Source: Burkholderiaceae bacterium (GTDB lineage Bacteria > Pseudomonadota > Gammaproteobacteria > Burkholderiales > Burkholderiaceae). Taken from it: a stretch of DNA of 20,607 nt. The notes under the pieces were generated by a model. The model did not search any database. It had not been told where the DNA came from and saw only the letters and a program-made list of their open reading frames with translations. This document shows, in pieces, positions 1 to 7,305 of this stretch. The stretch is taken from NCBI GenBank assembly GCA_025458735.1, contig JALORV010000002.1:1-20607 (forward strand), in the 5' to 3' direction. A program made the position numbers and the translations under genes. How positions within the stretch are numbered: the first letter of the stretch is position 1; each line of letters starts with the position of its first letter.

Positions 1-36
1 CGCCGCTAATTCGTCCGCATTACCGATTGATCCGCC

Positions 37-57
37 GGCCGTGGTCATGCCACGGCC
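37..57. repeat. perfect 8-bp-stem hairpin
   Basis: GGCCGTGG and CCACGGCC flank a 5-nt loop (TCATG). No T-run follows on either strand, so it is not a canonical intrinsic terminator. It may be a REP-like palindrome or the end of a gene lying outside the window. Confidence 0.5.
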
Positions 58-380
58 ATCCAGTATCGACCTGCGTCGATCGAGGTCACGGATTCAGGTG
101 ATGTACACGGGCCGTTCGCCGGCGAAAATCGGTTAGCTCCACTCGGCCATCTGCTGGACTTGACCGGCACAGACCGAATACCTGCTTCAGACTGGGTGCT
201 GACACTCAGATTCCGCGGCCGAGCGACTGCAGCCACCGAAACCTGCAGCTCGGTGTTCGCCGGGTCGATCGGCTGCTTCGCTCAGAAACCTGGCTTTCGT
301 CGTCAGCTTCGTGGATGAGTTGCGCGGCGATCACAGCGCTGGCGTCCAACGACAGCTCCCACCTTCCGCGAACTGGCGCT

Positions 381-428
381 GCCGACCCAAACCTGCCTTT
401 CGGGCTTCTCCAAAGCCGCCCGACGCTC
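381..428. repeat. dispersed 48-bp repeat A, copy 1
   Basis: This 48-bp block matches 3085-3132 at 44 of 48 positions by eye, with no gaps. It begins GCCGACCCAAACCTGCC and ends GCCGCCCGACGCTC. Both copies are intergenic. The first 13 bp also occur inverted at 10622-10634. Confidence 0.8.
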
Positions 429-549
429 GGATCGACCGCGTTCGGGCTTCGCCTCCGCGAAGCAGTCTTTCGTGGGGACCTGGGGTCGGCCATAGGCCGT
501 CGTTGCCGGCGCGCTCGGAAATCACGCCTCGCGCGTACCTGCGAGTGGT

Positions 550-595
550 AGGTTTCTGGCGCCGGATCTGAACCCCTCTTGGGCTCGACCCGGCC
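550..595. repeat. direct repeat B, copy 1
   Basis: This 46-bp unit matches 653-698 at about 38 of 46 positions. Both copies start AGGTTT and end GGCTCGACCCGGCC. They lie 103 bp apart, suggesting local duplication or two insertions of one short intergenic element. Confidence 0.7.
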
Positions 596-652
596 ACAAG
601 CCGACCTTCCCGACGCAATCGGAAATCTGATCGCAGAGTGCCTGTGAAGAGC

Positions 653-698
653 AGGTTTCCGGCGAGGAATCTGAACCCCAGGTTGGCTCGACCCGGCC
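653..698. repeat. direct repeat B, copy 2
   Basis: Second copy of the 46-bp unit at 550-595. The ends are conserved and the middle has diverged. No coding sequence overlaps it. Confidence 0.7.
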
Positions 699-918
699 GG
701 TTGCTAACCTTGGCGGGCGCGCCGCGTGCGAATGCCTCAGACTGAGTGCGGCTGTTCGCCCCTGCCCCGGTGGTCGAGCCCCCCCTGCTGACACTCGCCC
801 TGGCGGGTCGGGCGTCAGCGATGTGCAGGGCGCCGATACCGCGCAGCAAGCGACGCAGCGGCCTTCCGATCCATTCGTGTAGTCTCCGTTGCCACTCGCA
901 ATCGACCCGAGGATCCCG

Positions 919-1536
919 ATGAGCAAGCCCCGCCTGACCTATTTCGACTTCGCCGGTAGCCGCGGCGAGGAATGTCGCATCGCGCTGCACTTGGCCGGCA
1001 TCGATTTCGACGACGTGCGCGTCAAGAGCGCCGACTGGCCAGCGCTGAAGGAGAGCATGCCGTTCGGGGCGATGCCGGTCCTGCAGATGCCAGGAAGGCC
1101 GCCTCTGGCGCATTCCAACGCCATCCTCGTGTTCATCGGCCGCCAGCACGGCCTTCATCCGGTCGACGCCTTCGAGGCTGCGCGGCACGAAGCGATGATG
1201 TGCGCCGTCGAGGAACTGCGCCACACGATCACGCCAACGCTGCGCATTTCCGACCCCGAACAGAAGCGTACGGCTCGCGAGGCGTTGGCTGCGAACGAGC
1301 TCGCGACCTGGGGCAGCCGGGTCGAGCGCCAACTCGGCGACGGCCCCTTCGTTGGCGGTCAGTCTCTCCAGGTTTCTGACATCAAGCTGTACATGGTGGT
1401 CCGCTGGCTGACCTCGGGCACGCTGGATCATGTGCCCGTCACCGTGCTCGATCACTGCCCGAAACTACTGCGCCTTTACCGTGCCGTCGGGGAACATCCA
1501 GGCGTGAAGGCTTGGCTGGCGAAGTCGGCGCATTGA
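919..1536 (+). CDS. glutathione S-transferase family protein
   Basis: This 205-residue protein has the GST layout. An N-terminal thioredoxin-like half begins LTYFDFAGSRGEECRIAL, with Tyr8 where sigma/alpha-like GSTs carry the catalytic Tyr. A cis-proline region follows (MPVLQM, Pro53), then the glutathione-contacting HSNAI stretch at about 65-69. The second half is a helical C-terminal domain. The family conjugates or isomerises electrophiles using glutathione in the cytoplasm; the substrate is not predictable. I chose the ATG at 919 rather than an upstream ATG at 889 because GAGG at 909-912 is well placed and homologues begin close to the first strand. The gene stands alone, with no co-directional neighbour within 8 kb. 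Confidence 0.9.
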   Translation: MSKPRLTYFDFAGSRGEECRIALHLAGIDFDDVRVKSADWPALKESMPFGAMPVLQMPGRPPLAHSNAILVFIGRQHGLHPVDAFEAARHEAMMCAVEELRHTITPTLRISDPEQKRTAREALAANELATWGSRVERQLGDGPFVGGQSLQVSDIKLYMVVRWLTSGTLDHVPVTVLDHCPKLLRLYRAVGEHPGVKAWLAKSAH

Positions 1537-1939
1537 GATCGGCCGAGCAGGACGACGGGCGCCGCGCGCGGCTGTAGCGAGCGCCTCGCACCGATGGCCG
1601 CATTGCTGCATTGCTGGCGCTCACGCTGACGCAGAGAAGGGCAGCAGAGGGTCGGGTGCACCAGTTGACGACGGACTGCTTCCGGGCAGCCCACCTTCAA
1701 GGGCCGCTGTGCGGCGGCGAACTCGTCGGAGCGTCGGTCATGTCACGACCCATCAGCGACAGCCGCTGTCCTGAACTCGTCGCCATGAAGCTGCCGATCA
1801 CGCTGCGCGTGCTGCAGGCAACGAAGCCCAGGCTGATCACACCAGTGCCTGGGCATCCTCGTCCCTGATCAAGGTCCTGTGTTGGCACCCGCGGATCGTC
1901 TTGCGCTCGCAACTCGATGCCCGGCCTTCGCACATCGGC
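1537..1939. other. intergenic, contains repeat C copy
   Basis: This 403-bp gap separates the convergent GST and lipoprotein genes. I see no convincing gene. It holds a 103-bp dispersed repeat (1649-1751). No hairpin followed by a T-run was found for either gene. Confidence 0.5.
1649..1751. repeat. dispersed 103-bp repeat C, copy 1
   Basis: The block runs from GGGTCGG to CGACCC and aligns without gaps over its full 103 bp with 10627-10729, at roughly 70% identity by eye. Conserved segments are GTTGACGACGG near the left end and GCGTCGGTCAT near the right. The ends are inverted copies of each other (GGGTCG/CGACCC), as in MITE- or REP-like elements. Confidence 0.7.
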
Positions 1940-2842
1940 TCAGCGCGGCGGCAAGACGCGCAGGACGATCTGCGCAGGGTACGAAACGACGTCGTTGACC
2001 TTGGCCGAGCCTACGACGCCGCCGACCTCTGCACCGCGCAGTGCGCTGCCGATGATCACCAGCAGCGCCAAAGCAGGCCCGGCAACCGGTGCTGTCGCGG
2101 CTGCCGCGATGGCACCGGCACCGGCGCCAACGGCCGCGCCGATCGACCGGCCCTTGGACGCACCTTCCGATGGCCTTGGCGTCGATGGCGCCGAGGCCTG
2201 CGCTACGGATTCGGCGCCGTCACCCGCTCGGCATGTGATGCGAAGCGGTGTGGCGGCCACGCGGACGGTCACCTCGCCTGGCGCCCGGAACTGCCATGCA
2301 CCCAGAGAGTTCGCGGCGCTGCACTCCAGCCCACCCGCCCAGCGAAGATCTTCGGCCTCGACGAGAACGTGGACGGTCTGGGTCGCCGCCTGGGAAAGCG
2401 CAAGCCGGGCCGCAAGAACACCACGCCGCCCCTCGTCCTCGCCGACCTGCTGCAAGTGGGTGCCAGCCTGCCACAGGCCCCAGCGCGTCTCCTGCCGCAC
2501 GAAGGCGATCGTTCCGGACGGGACATCAAGCTCCAGCGACGCCACGTTACCGTCGATCGACTGTACGGTGTGCCGGCCCGGCGCCGCGAGCGTAAACAGA
2601 TACGTACCACCCAGCGTGGTGCCCAGCGGTGCGCCGTCGACTTCGACACGAAGCTTCACGGCCGAGCCGGCAGCCAATGCGTCGCGGAAGACGTAGATCC
2701 CAGCTTGGTCTGGCGCCACGCTAAACGCCTTGAGCCGCGCGTCTTCGCTGGATGCGGCCATCGGGACGTTGCTGCACGCGATCAACGCCGCCGACAGCGC
2801 AAGGACAAGCAGACTCTGCACAACGCGATGCACCATGAGCAT
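1940..2842 (-). CDS. DUF2846-type lipoprotein with glycine-rich C-terminal helix
   Basis: From the ATG at 2842 this is a 300-residue protein. It starts with a hydrophobic signal segment and a lipobox (LIAC, Cys23) followed by Ser, which predicts outer-membrane sorting. Residues ~35-150 read like a DUF2846 domain: AGIYVFRD, then VKLRVEVDG, GTYLFTLAAPGRHTV and a later FVRQE strand. The middle is a Ser/Pro linker. Residues ~230-275 form an Ala/Gly-rich hydrophobic stretch (GAAVGAGAGAIAAAATAPVA) like a glycine-zipper membrane segment. Function in this family is unknown. ATGs at 2842 and 2836 both preserve the signal peptide, and the farther start at 2884 adds residues that do not fit one. It is isolated from other minus-strand genes by about 450 bp. 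Confidence 0.75.
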   Translation of the reverse strand: MLMVHRVVQSLLVLALSAALIACSNVPMAASSEDARLKAFSVAPDQAGIYVFRDALAAGSAVKLRVEVDGAPLGTTLGGTYLFTLAAPGRHTVQSIDGNVASLELDVPSGTIAFVRQETRWGLWQAGTHLQQVGEDEGRRGVLAARLALSQAATQTVHVLVEAEDLRWAGGLECSAANSLGAWQFRAPGEVTVRVAATPLRITCRAGDGAESVAQASAPSTPRPSEGASKGRSIGAAVGAGAGAIAAAATAPVAGPALALLVIIGSALRGAEVGGVVGSAKVNDVVSYPAQIVLRVLPPR

Positions 2843-3070
2843 GTCTCGACAGGCGGTGATGACTTGAGTCAATGCTGGAACCATACCGCCCCAAGAGCGT
2901 GTTCCGGGGCAGATGCCGCTTCATCTGAACGAGGCCGCTGGCAAGCAGCCAGTCACGGCCGACAGCTCCTGGCCGATCGCCGGTGGTCATGAACGGCCGC
3001 TTTGTAGATGCGAACCGAGAAGATGCGCGGCAGATCGTCGGACCGCTTTGGAGAACGCTGGCGGACCGCC

Positions 3071-3094
3071 TTGGGTCGGCAGTGGCCGACCCAA
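3071..3094. repeat. perfect 10-bp inverted repeat
   Basis: TTGGGTCGGC (3071-3080) and GCCGACCCAA (3085-3094) flank AGTG. The right arm is the start of repeat A. The left arm lets this copy fold into a strong hairpin, which copy 1 lacks. Confidence 0.7.
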
Positions 3095-3132
3095 ACCTGC
3101 CAGTCGGGCTTGCCCAAAGCCGCCCGACGCTC
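3085..3132. repeat. dispersed 48-bp repeat A, copy 2
   Basis: Ungapped match to 381-428 with four visible differences. See copy 1. Confidence 0.8.
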
Positions 3133-3297
3133 AGCCCAGTGGTCTCGCGTTTCGCGGCTGCCGGCTGCGAACCAGCCGTTCGTGGGCTCCGGCAGCCAGG
3201 AAGAAGCGGCTCTGGTCGTGGAGTCCTGCTGCGTACCGATGACGGCCCGTCGCACCCCTCCAGTGGAGGACTCCGATACCTTTGCAGCGCCCCTCGG

Positions 3298-4326
3298 TCA
3301 GGGGCTGCGTCCCGTCGTCAATACCATCCGGAACCGCACCTGTCCCGAGCGCATCCGTTGGTAGGCCTCTTGCGCGCGCTCCAGCGGCATCGTCTCGACC
3401 ATGGCGCGCACGTCGGCGAGCACGCTGAAGGCGAGCGTCTTCTCCGACTCGTAGGGCGACCCGGTGATCGCGCCGCGCACGATGCGCTCGCCGCCCACCA
3501 GCAGGCCGGGCGAAACGGTCATCGGTTCGCGACCCACACCCACGACCATGAAGCGGCCCTGCGGCACCAGGGCCGGCATCAGTGCGGACGCAGCCGCGCT
3601 GTCGGTGACGGTCGACAGGATCACCTCGGCCCCGCCCATGCGCTTGAGCGCGGCGACCGCGTCTTCGGCGCTCGCGTCGACATAGGCGTGCGCGCCCAGT
3701 GCGCGAACGTCGGCGGCGATGTCGCTGCCGCGCCCGATCGCCACGACCTTGAACCCCATGCGGCGCCCGTACTGGATCGCCAGGTGCCCGAGACCGCCGA
3801 CGCCCTGGATCGCCACGAGGTCGCCGGCCTGCGCGCCCGACTTCTTGAGCGCGTTGAAGGTCGCGAGGCCGGCGCACAGCAGCGGTGCGGCGTCCACCGC
3901 GCCGAGTTCGTCGGGAATGGCCACCAGGCCGGTATGGCGCGCCAGCATCATCTCGGCATAGCCACCGTCGCGTGCGCTGCCCATCGCCGGCTGGTTGGAG
4001 CAGAGGTTGAAGCGGCCACGCCGGCACGACTCGCAGGCGTTGCAGTGACCCCCCAGGCGTCCGACGCCGACGCGCTGGCCCGGCTTCCACCCCGCTGGCG
4101 TGCCCGCACCGACGGCCACGATCCGGCCCACCACTTCATGGCCGGGGACGCGGGGAAACGTCACCGAGGCATCCAGGCCCTCGATCGTGCCCGCGTCGGC
4201 GCCGCAGATGCCGCAGGCTTCGATGGCGATCAGCACCTCGCCTGAGGCGGGTTGCGGAATCTCGCGCTCGACCCGTTCCAGCAGGCCGGGCCGGGTGACC
4301 TGCATCGCGCGGTACGTCGTGGTCAT
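3298..4326 (-). CDS. zinc-dependent alcohol dehydrogenase (MDR)
   Basis: This 342-residue protein is a medium-chain zinc dehydrogenase, oxidising an alcohol to an aldehyde or ketone with NAD(P)+ in the cytoplasm. Visible features are the catalytic-zinc region (EACGICGAD with Cys41, then GHE at 62-64) and the structural-zinc loop with Cys95, Cys98, Cys101 and Cys109. A Rossmann motif GVGGLG is at 175-180. The length is normal for the family. The ATG at 4326 has AGGAG upstream and overlaps the amine oxidase stop as ATGA, so it is probably translationally coupled as the last gene of the cluster. A frame extension to 4425 overlaps the upstream gene heavily and is rejected. A GC-rich stem (3289-3305) covers its stop codon but has no T-run. 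An amino-alcohol or aldehyde substrate would fit the neighbours, but that is inference. Confidence 0.92.
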   Translation of the reverse strand: MTTTYRAMQVTRPGLLERVEREIPQPASGEVLIAIEACGICGADAGTIEGLDASVTFPRVPGHEVVGRIVAVGAGTPAGWKPGQRVGVGRLGGHCNACESCRRGRFNLCSNQPAMGSARDGGYAEMMLARHTGLVAIPDELGAVDAAPLLCAGLATFNALKKSGAQAGDLVAIQGVGGLGHLAIQYGRRMGFKVVAIGRGSDIAADVRALGAHAYVDASAEDAVAALKRMGGAEVILSTVTDSAAASALMPALVPQGRFMVVGVGREPMTVSPGLLVGGERIVRGAITGSPYESEKTLAFSVLADVRAMVETMPLERAQEAYQRMRSGQVRFRMVLTTGRSP

Positions 4327-5444
4327 CGGGAGGTCTCCTGAGCGGGTGCGCCCATCGCCGCCGCGACGCCGCGCTCGGCCGCGTCGATGGCACCGGCCAC
4401 GTAGCCTGGAAAGCGGGGCGACCATTCACTGGCGACGCCGAAGAGCCGGTGGCGCCAGGGGCCGGCGCGGGGCGTGGAGGCGGGCACCACCGCATGTTCG
4501 TGCGCCGTACGCTGGTCGGCTGCGGTGGCGGTGTGCGGATCGGCGGCCCAGTCCTTCAGCCACTCGGCCTTCGGCGCGCCGGCCCGGGCACCGAACAGGC
4601 GCACCAACTGGGCGCGGCAATGGGCGCGTAGCGTGGCCTGCGGGACACGCGCGCGCACCTCGGCAGGCACGCCGACGAAGCCGAACAAGGCGGCATGGCC
4701 CCCCGGCGACGAGGCGTCGTGGATCTCGACCATCGGCCCCACGTCGCTGCGTGCCGCGCCGCAGAGGCCTTCCGCGCGCCAGAAGGGTTCGTCGTAGACG
4801 GCCAGGTACTTCGCGTGCGGAGCCATCCAGGTGGCCGTGTCGGCCCATGGGCGCCCCAGCTCATCCGCCAGCACGGGGTCGAAGGCGATCGTAGCTGCCG
4901 CTAGGCGCGGCGGCAGCGCCAGCAGCACCTGCGAGGCACGCAAGGTCACCGGGCGGTCCTGGACGTCGGCAACATTGATGTCGATGCCGGCGCTGCCGCA
5001 GGTCAGGCGCGTCACGCGGTGGCTCGTCAGGATGCGGGTAGAGGCGAGGCGCCGCGCCATCGCATCCACGAGCGCGCCCATGCCGCCCGCGAGCCGCATC
5101 GACGCCGGTTCGGAGCGCCAACCCGGAGTGCGCGCTGGCGCGGCGCCGCGACGTTCGATCAGCAGGTTGCCGGTGTCCGGCTGCTCGAAGGTGTCGAGAC
5201 CGAGTTCGGTCACCAGGCGGCCGAGCTCGGGTTGCATGTCGGGCCAGATCCAGGTGGCACCGAGGTCGAAACGGCCGTGAACCGTCGCATTGGGGTCGGT
5301 CGGCACGGACAGCAGCCGGCCGCCGAGCTCGCCGCGCGACTCGATCAGTAAGGCGTCGGTGAGGCCTCGACGTTCCAGCAACCCGGCGGAGTGCAGACCC
5401 GACAGCCCGCCGCCGACGATCGCGACGCTGGCGATGGCCGTCAC
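4323..5444 (-). CDS. flavin monoamine oxidase family protein
   Basis: This 373-residue flavoprotein is of the amine oxidase type. The N-terminal FAD-binding motif VAIVGGGLSG is at residues 7-16, followed by Glu35 and the RGELGGR signature at 37-43. The C-terminal flavin motif is GVASEWSPRFPGYVAGAIDAAE at about 333-355. Family members oxidise amines to imines using FAD and oxygen; substrates vary widely. I chose the GTG at 5444 because it places the first strand and GxGxxG correctly and overlaps the upstream frame's stop as GTGA. Longer frame extensions give Arg-rich, non-protein-like sequence. It overlaps the next gene by ATGA. The length is somewhat short for the family (usually about 430-500 residues). 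Confidence 0.88.
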   Translation of the reverse strand: MTAIASVAIVGGGLSGLHSAGLLERRGLTDALLIESRGELGGRLLSVPTDPNATVHGRFDLGATWIWPDMQPELGRLVTELGLDTFEQPDTGNLLIERRGAAPARTPGWRSEPASMRLAGGMGALVDAMARRLASTRILTSHRVTRLTCGSAGIDINVADVQDRPVTLRASQVLLALPPRLAAATIAFDPVLADELGRPWADTATWMAPHAKYLAVYDEPFWRAEGLCGAARSDVGPMVEIHDASSPGGHAALFGFVGVPAEVRARVPQATLRAHCRAQLVRLFGARAGAPKAEWLKDWAADPHTATAADQRTAHEHAVVPASTPRAGPWRHRLFGVASEWSPRFPGYVAGAIDAAERGVAAAMGAPAQETSR

Positions 5445-5847
5445 GTGGCCGATCCGATCGCTATGGCAGCGCCGAGATGCCCGGTCTCGCGATGCAGGAT
5501 CGCGCCGCGCGAGCCATCGAAGCCCGTGTCGAGGCGCGCCTCGTCGCCTTTGCCCGGCCGCATCTGGCGCAGCTTGACGCACAACAGCGTTCCTTCTTCG
5601 CAGCCACCGTGGACATGGTGGAACACGCGCGGTCCGGCCGCATCGGGCACGAGGCTCGTCGCGCTGGCCGACTCGCCACGCGCCCGATCGTGCATCACGC
5701 GCTCGCCCCCGCTGGTGCCGACGCGGTCCGGCTGCAACGATCGGGTGTAACGACGGCGCGTTGCGTGAAATCGGCGTCGCGCCCCAACATGCCCGGGATC
5801 ATGCCTGTTCGTGGAATCGGCCTCGAGGCGCGCGGCTTTGACGTCAT
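5441..5847 (-). pseudogene. frameshifted, internally deleted ChrR-like cupin
   Basis: Two overlapping minus frames together read like one ChrR-type cupin. The first, from ATG 5847 (or 5790), gives MLGRDADFTQRAVVTPDR. The second, open from about 5740 to 5441, gives GGERVMHDRARGESASATSL, then HVHGGCEE, then EEGTLLCVKLRQM. ChrR-like cupins normally run FxQRVVV..PD, ERRMLDR, ATSxVRYAPG, HxHGGGEE, a further ~35-40 residues, then EGxxLxVKLRQ. Here a 1-nt loss near 5738-5742 would explain the frame change, and the segment between the two EE motifs is missing. The metal-binding HxH(x)EE motif remains. The first frame stops at 5695 in a TGATG overlap with an ATG of the second, so re-initiation is possible. 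The second frame ends in a GTGA overlap with the amine oxidase. The identification rests on remembered family patterns. Confidence 0.6.
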
Positions 5848-5896
5848 GACACGCGCCTCGACGCCGTCGCTCGGCGCTCAGTGCTTCCGGGGGGCG

Positions 5897-6826
5897 TCAG
5901 AACGTGGCCTGTTCCATGGCCTGCTGCCAGATCGCCCCTGGCGTCGTCATCCAGACGCGGCCAGCGTCGCGTGCCGCGGCGACCTGTTCGAGTGCGCGCC
6001 GCAGGTGGCGCAGCCGATAGGGCTGGCCGACGATGTAGGGGTGTAGCGCGATGCCCATCACCAGCGCCGGGGCTTGCGCCGCGCGGGTCTGATCTAGCAT
6101 CTCGTCGAGCTGGTCGACGATCATCTGCGCGAAGTCCTTTGCGTCCATCTGGCGCGCGACAATCATCGGGATGTCGTTGAGCTCCTGCGGGTACGGCACC
6201 GACCACAGCGGTCGTCCGCTGCGCGTGCGCATCGGATGCGGCTGGTCGTCGTGGCACCAGTTCAGCGTGTAGCCGTAACCCGTTTCCGCCAGCAGGTCGG
6301 GCGTCGTGCGGCTCTCGGAGATCCAGGGCGACAGCCAGCCCGCCGTCGTCTTTCCGCTTTCGTGCGCGACGCGCTCGCGACAGGCGGCCAGCAACTCGCG
6401 CTCGCCCGCCTCGTCGAGAACGCCCTGGCGCTCGGCGTTGCTGTGGCCGTGGCCGACGAGTTCGTCGCCGCGCGCGACGCAGGCCTGCACCAGTTCGGGG
6501 CAGTGGTCGTACAGCGAGGTGTTGATCAGCGCCGCGGCCGGCAACCCGAGGCGGTCGAAGAGTTCGAGGCAGCGCCACGCGCCGACGCGGTTGCCGTACT
6601 CGCGCCAGCTATAGTTCAGCACATCGGGCTGCGGGCTGGCCGGGCCGATGCCCGCACCCAGCCCCTCGGCGAAGGCGAAGTGCTCGATGTTGAAGCCGAG
6701 GTAGACGGCGAGCCCCGCACCGCCGGGCCAGCGGTAGACCGGCCGGCGAGTGATCGGTCGATAGTCGAAGCGGCCGTGGTCGGGCAGCGGGCCGGCGTAC
6801 TGCTGCACCATCGACTGCCGCGCCAT
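5897..6826 (-). CDS. polysaccharide deacetylase family protein (PuuE-like)
   Basis: This 309-residue protein belongs to the NodB-fold hydrolases in the subgroup that includes PuuE-type allantoinases. Landmarks are the first strand VYLGFNIEHF (41-50), DVLNYSWREYGNRVG (68-82), GDELVGHGHSN (120-130), GWLSPWISESRTTPDLL (163-179), WCHDDQP (190-196), VPYPQELNDIP (210-220) and GIALHPYIVGQP (258-269). The usual Asp-Asp of NodB motif 1 is replaced by Glu48, and motif 2 is reduced to HGHSN, so it may act on an amide or C-N bond rather than on chitin-like sugar. The ATG at 6826 lies 2 nt after the upstream stop (TGA-GG-ATG), giving tight coupling. A second ATG at 6811 is possible. No signal peptide is seen, so it is cytoplasmic. 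Confidence 0.88.
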   Translation of the reverse strand: MARQSMVQQYAGPLPDHGRFDYRPITRRPVYRWPGGAGLAVYLGFNIEHFAFAEGLGAGIGPASPQPDVLNYSWREYGNRVGAWRCLELFDRLGLPAAALINTSLYDHCPELVQACVARGDELVGHGHSNAERQGVLDEAGERELLAACRERVAHESGKTTAGWLSPWISESRTTPDLLAETGYGYTLNWCHDDQPHPMRTRSGRPLWSVPYPQELNDIPMIVARQMDAKDFAQMIVDQLDEMLDQTRAAQAPALVMGIALHPYIVGQPYRLRHLRRALEQVAAARDAGRVWMTTPGAIWQQAMEQATF

Positions 6827-6828
6827 CC

Positions 6829-7263
6829 TCAGGGCCGGGCCAGCCCAGCCCGGATCAGCAGCCACTCGGCGCTGTCGTTCCAGACGTCCATCTGCACGAT
6901 CAGGCCATCCTTCACGACGTAACGGTCGACGTAGCGGTTGCCCTCGAAGGGCGTGCCGTCGGGCCACTCGCCGTACAGCGTGCCCAGGCTGTAGACGACG
7001 TCGCCTTCTTCGGCACTCGCGTCCGGTGTGCGCGCCACGGTATCGGTGCGCTCGATGCGCTTCTTCACCCACTTGTAGCGCGCCTTGTTGAACGCGGTCG
7101 TGTCGGCCGGGTCGTTCATCGGCCGGTTGCCGGTGAAGCGAATGCGCAAGCCGGGCGCGGTGTAGCGGCGCGCGGCGTCGGGGTCGGGGATCATCACGAG
7201 GCGCAGGAACTCGTCGACGATCTCGCCCGCCGTCTGCGGCGTGGGGTTCGGGGCGGTGCTCAT
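6829..7263 (-). CDS. SnoaL-like / NTF2-fold protein
   Basis: This 144-residue protein has the pattern of an NTF2-like (SnoaL) cone. It has an N-terminal helix (AGEIVDEFLRLVMIPDPDAARRY), a short strand (RIRFTGN), a helix (FNKARYKWVKKRIERTDTV) and a curved sheet (GDVVYSLGTLYGEW..., NRYVDRYVVKDGLIVQMDVWND). Members are small isomerases, cyclases or binding proteins, and the function here is unknown. The ATG at 7263 is preferred over a TTG at 7269; the Shine-Dalgarno sequence is weak. It lies 42 nt after the Bug receptor stop and 2 nt before the deacetylase, so it should be co-translated with it. Confidence 0.8.
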   Translation of the reverse strand: MSTAPNPTPQTAGEIVDEFLRLVMIPDPDAARRYTAPGLRIRFTGNRPMNDPADTTAFNKARYKWVKKRIERTDTVARTPDASAEEGDVVYSLGTLYGEWPDGTPFEGNRYVDRYVVKDGLIVQMDVWNDSAEWLLIRAGLARP

Positions 7264-7305
7264 GGCCAAGATGGTACGCGGCGCAGCGGGGGCGGCGCCG
7301 CCCGA

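Larger units (their letters stand above)
1..918. other. gene-poor leader with degenerate repeats
   Basis: I see no reading frame here with protein-like composition; the long minus-strand frame crossing 331-1455 is the antisense shadow of the GST gene. The stretch holds a perfect hairpin (37-57), one copy of a 48-bp dispersed repeat (381-428) and two copies of a 46-bp direct repeat (550-595, 653-698). Phrases such as 'acctgc' and 'tttcg' recur in degenerate form, as if several repeat copies had decayed together. Confidence 0.5.
2843..3297. other. intergenic with repeat A copy and palindrome
   Basis: This 455-bp stretch has no supported gene. It contains repeat A copy 2, a perfect 10-bp-arm hairpin next to it (3071-3094), and a short CCTCC-AGT-GGAGG palindrome (3257-3269) downstream of the alcohol dehydrogenase. 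None of these has a T-run. Confidence 0.5.

Noticed and set aside
331..1455. A 374-codon minus-strand open frame.
   Set aside because: It is antisense to the well-supported GST gene and its translation is Arg/Ala-rich without recognisable motifs.
3257..3305. Hairpins CCTCC-AGT-GGAGG and GCCCC/GGGGC as an intrinsic terminator for the catabolic cluster.
   Set aside because: Neither is followed by a T-run on the minus strand, and the second overlaps the stop codon.
5477..6046. A 189-codon plus-strand frame with protein-like helical composition at its start.
   Set aside because: It is antisense to the cupin remnant and the deacetylase gene, whose motifs and start/stop overlaps support the minus strand.
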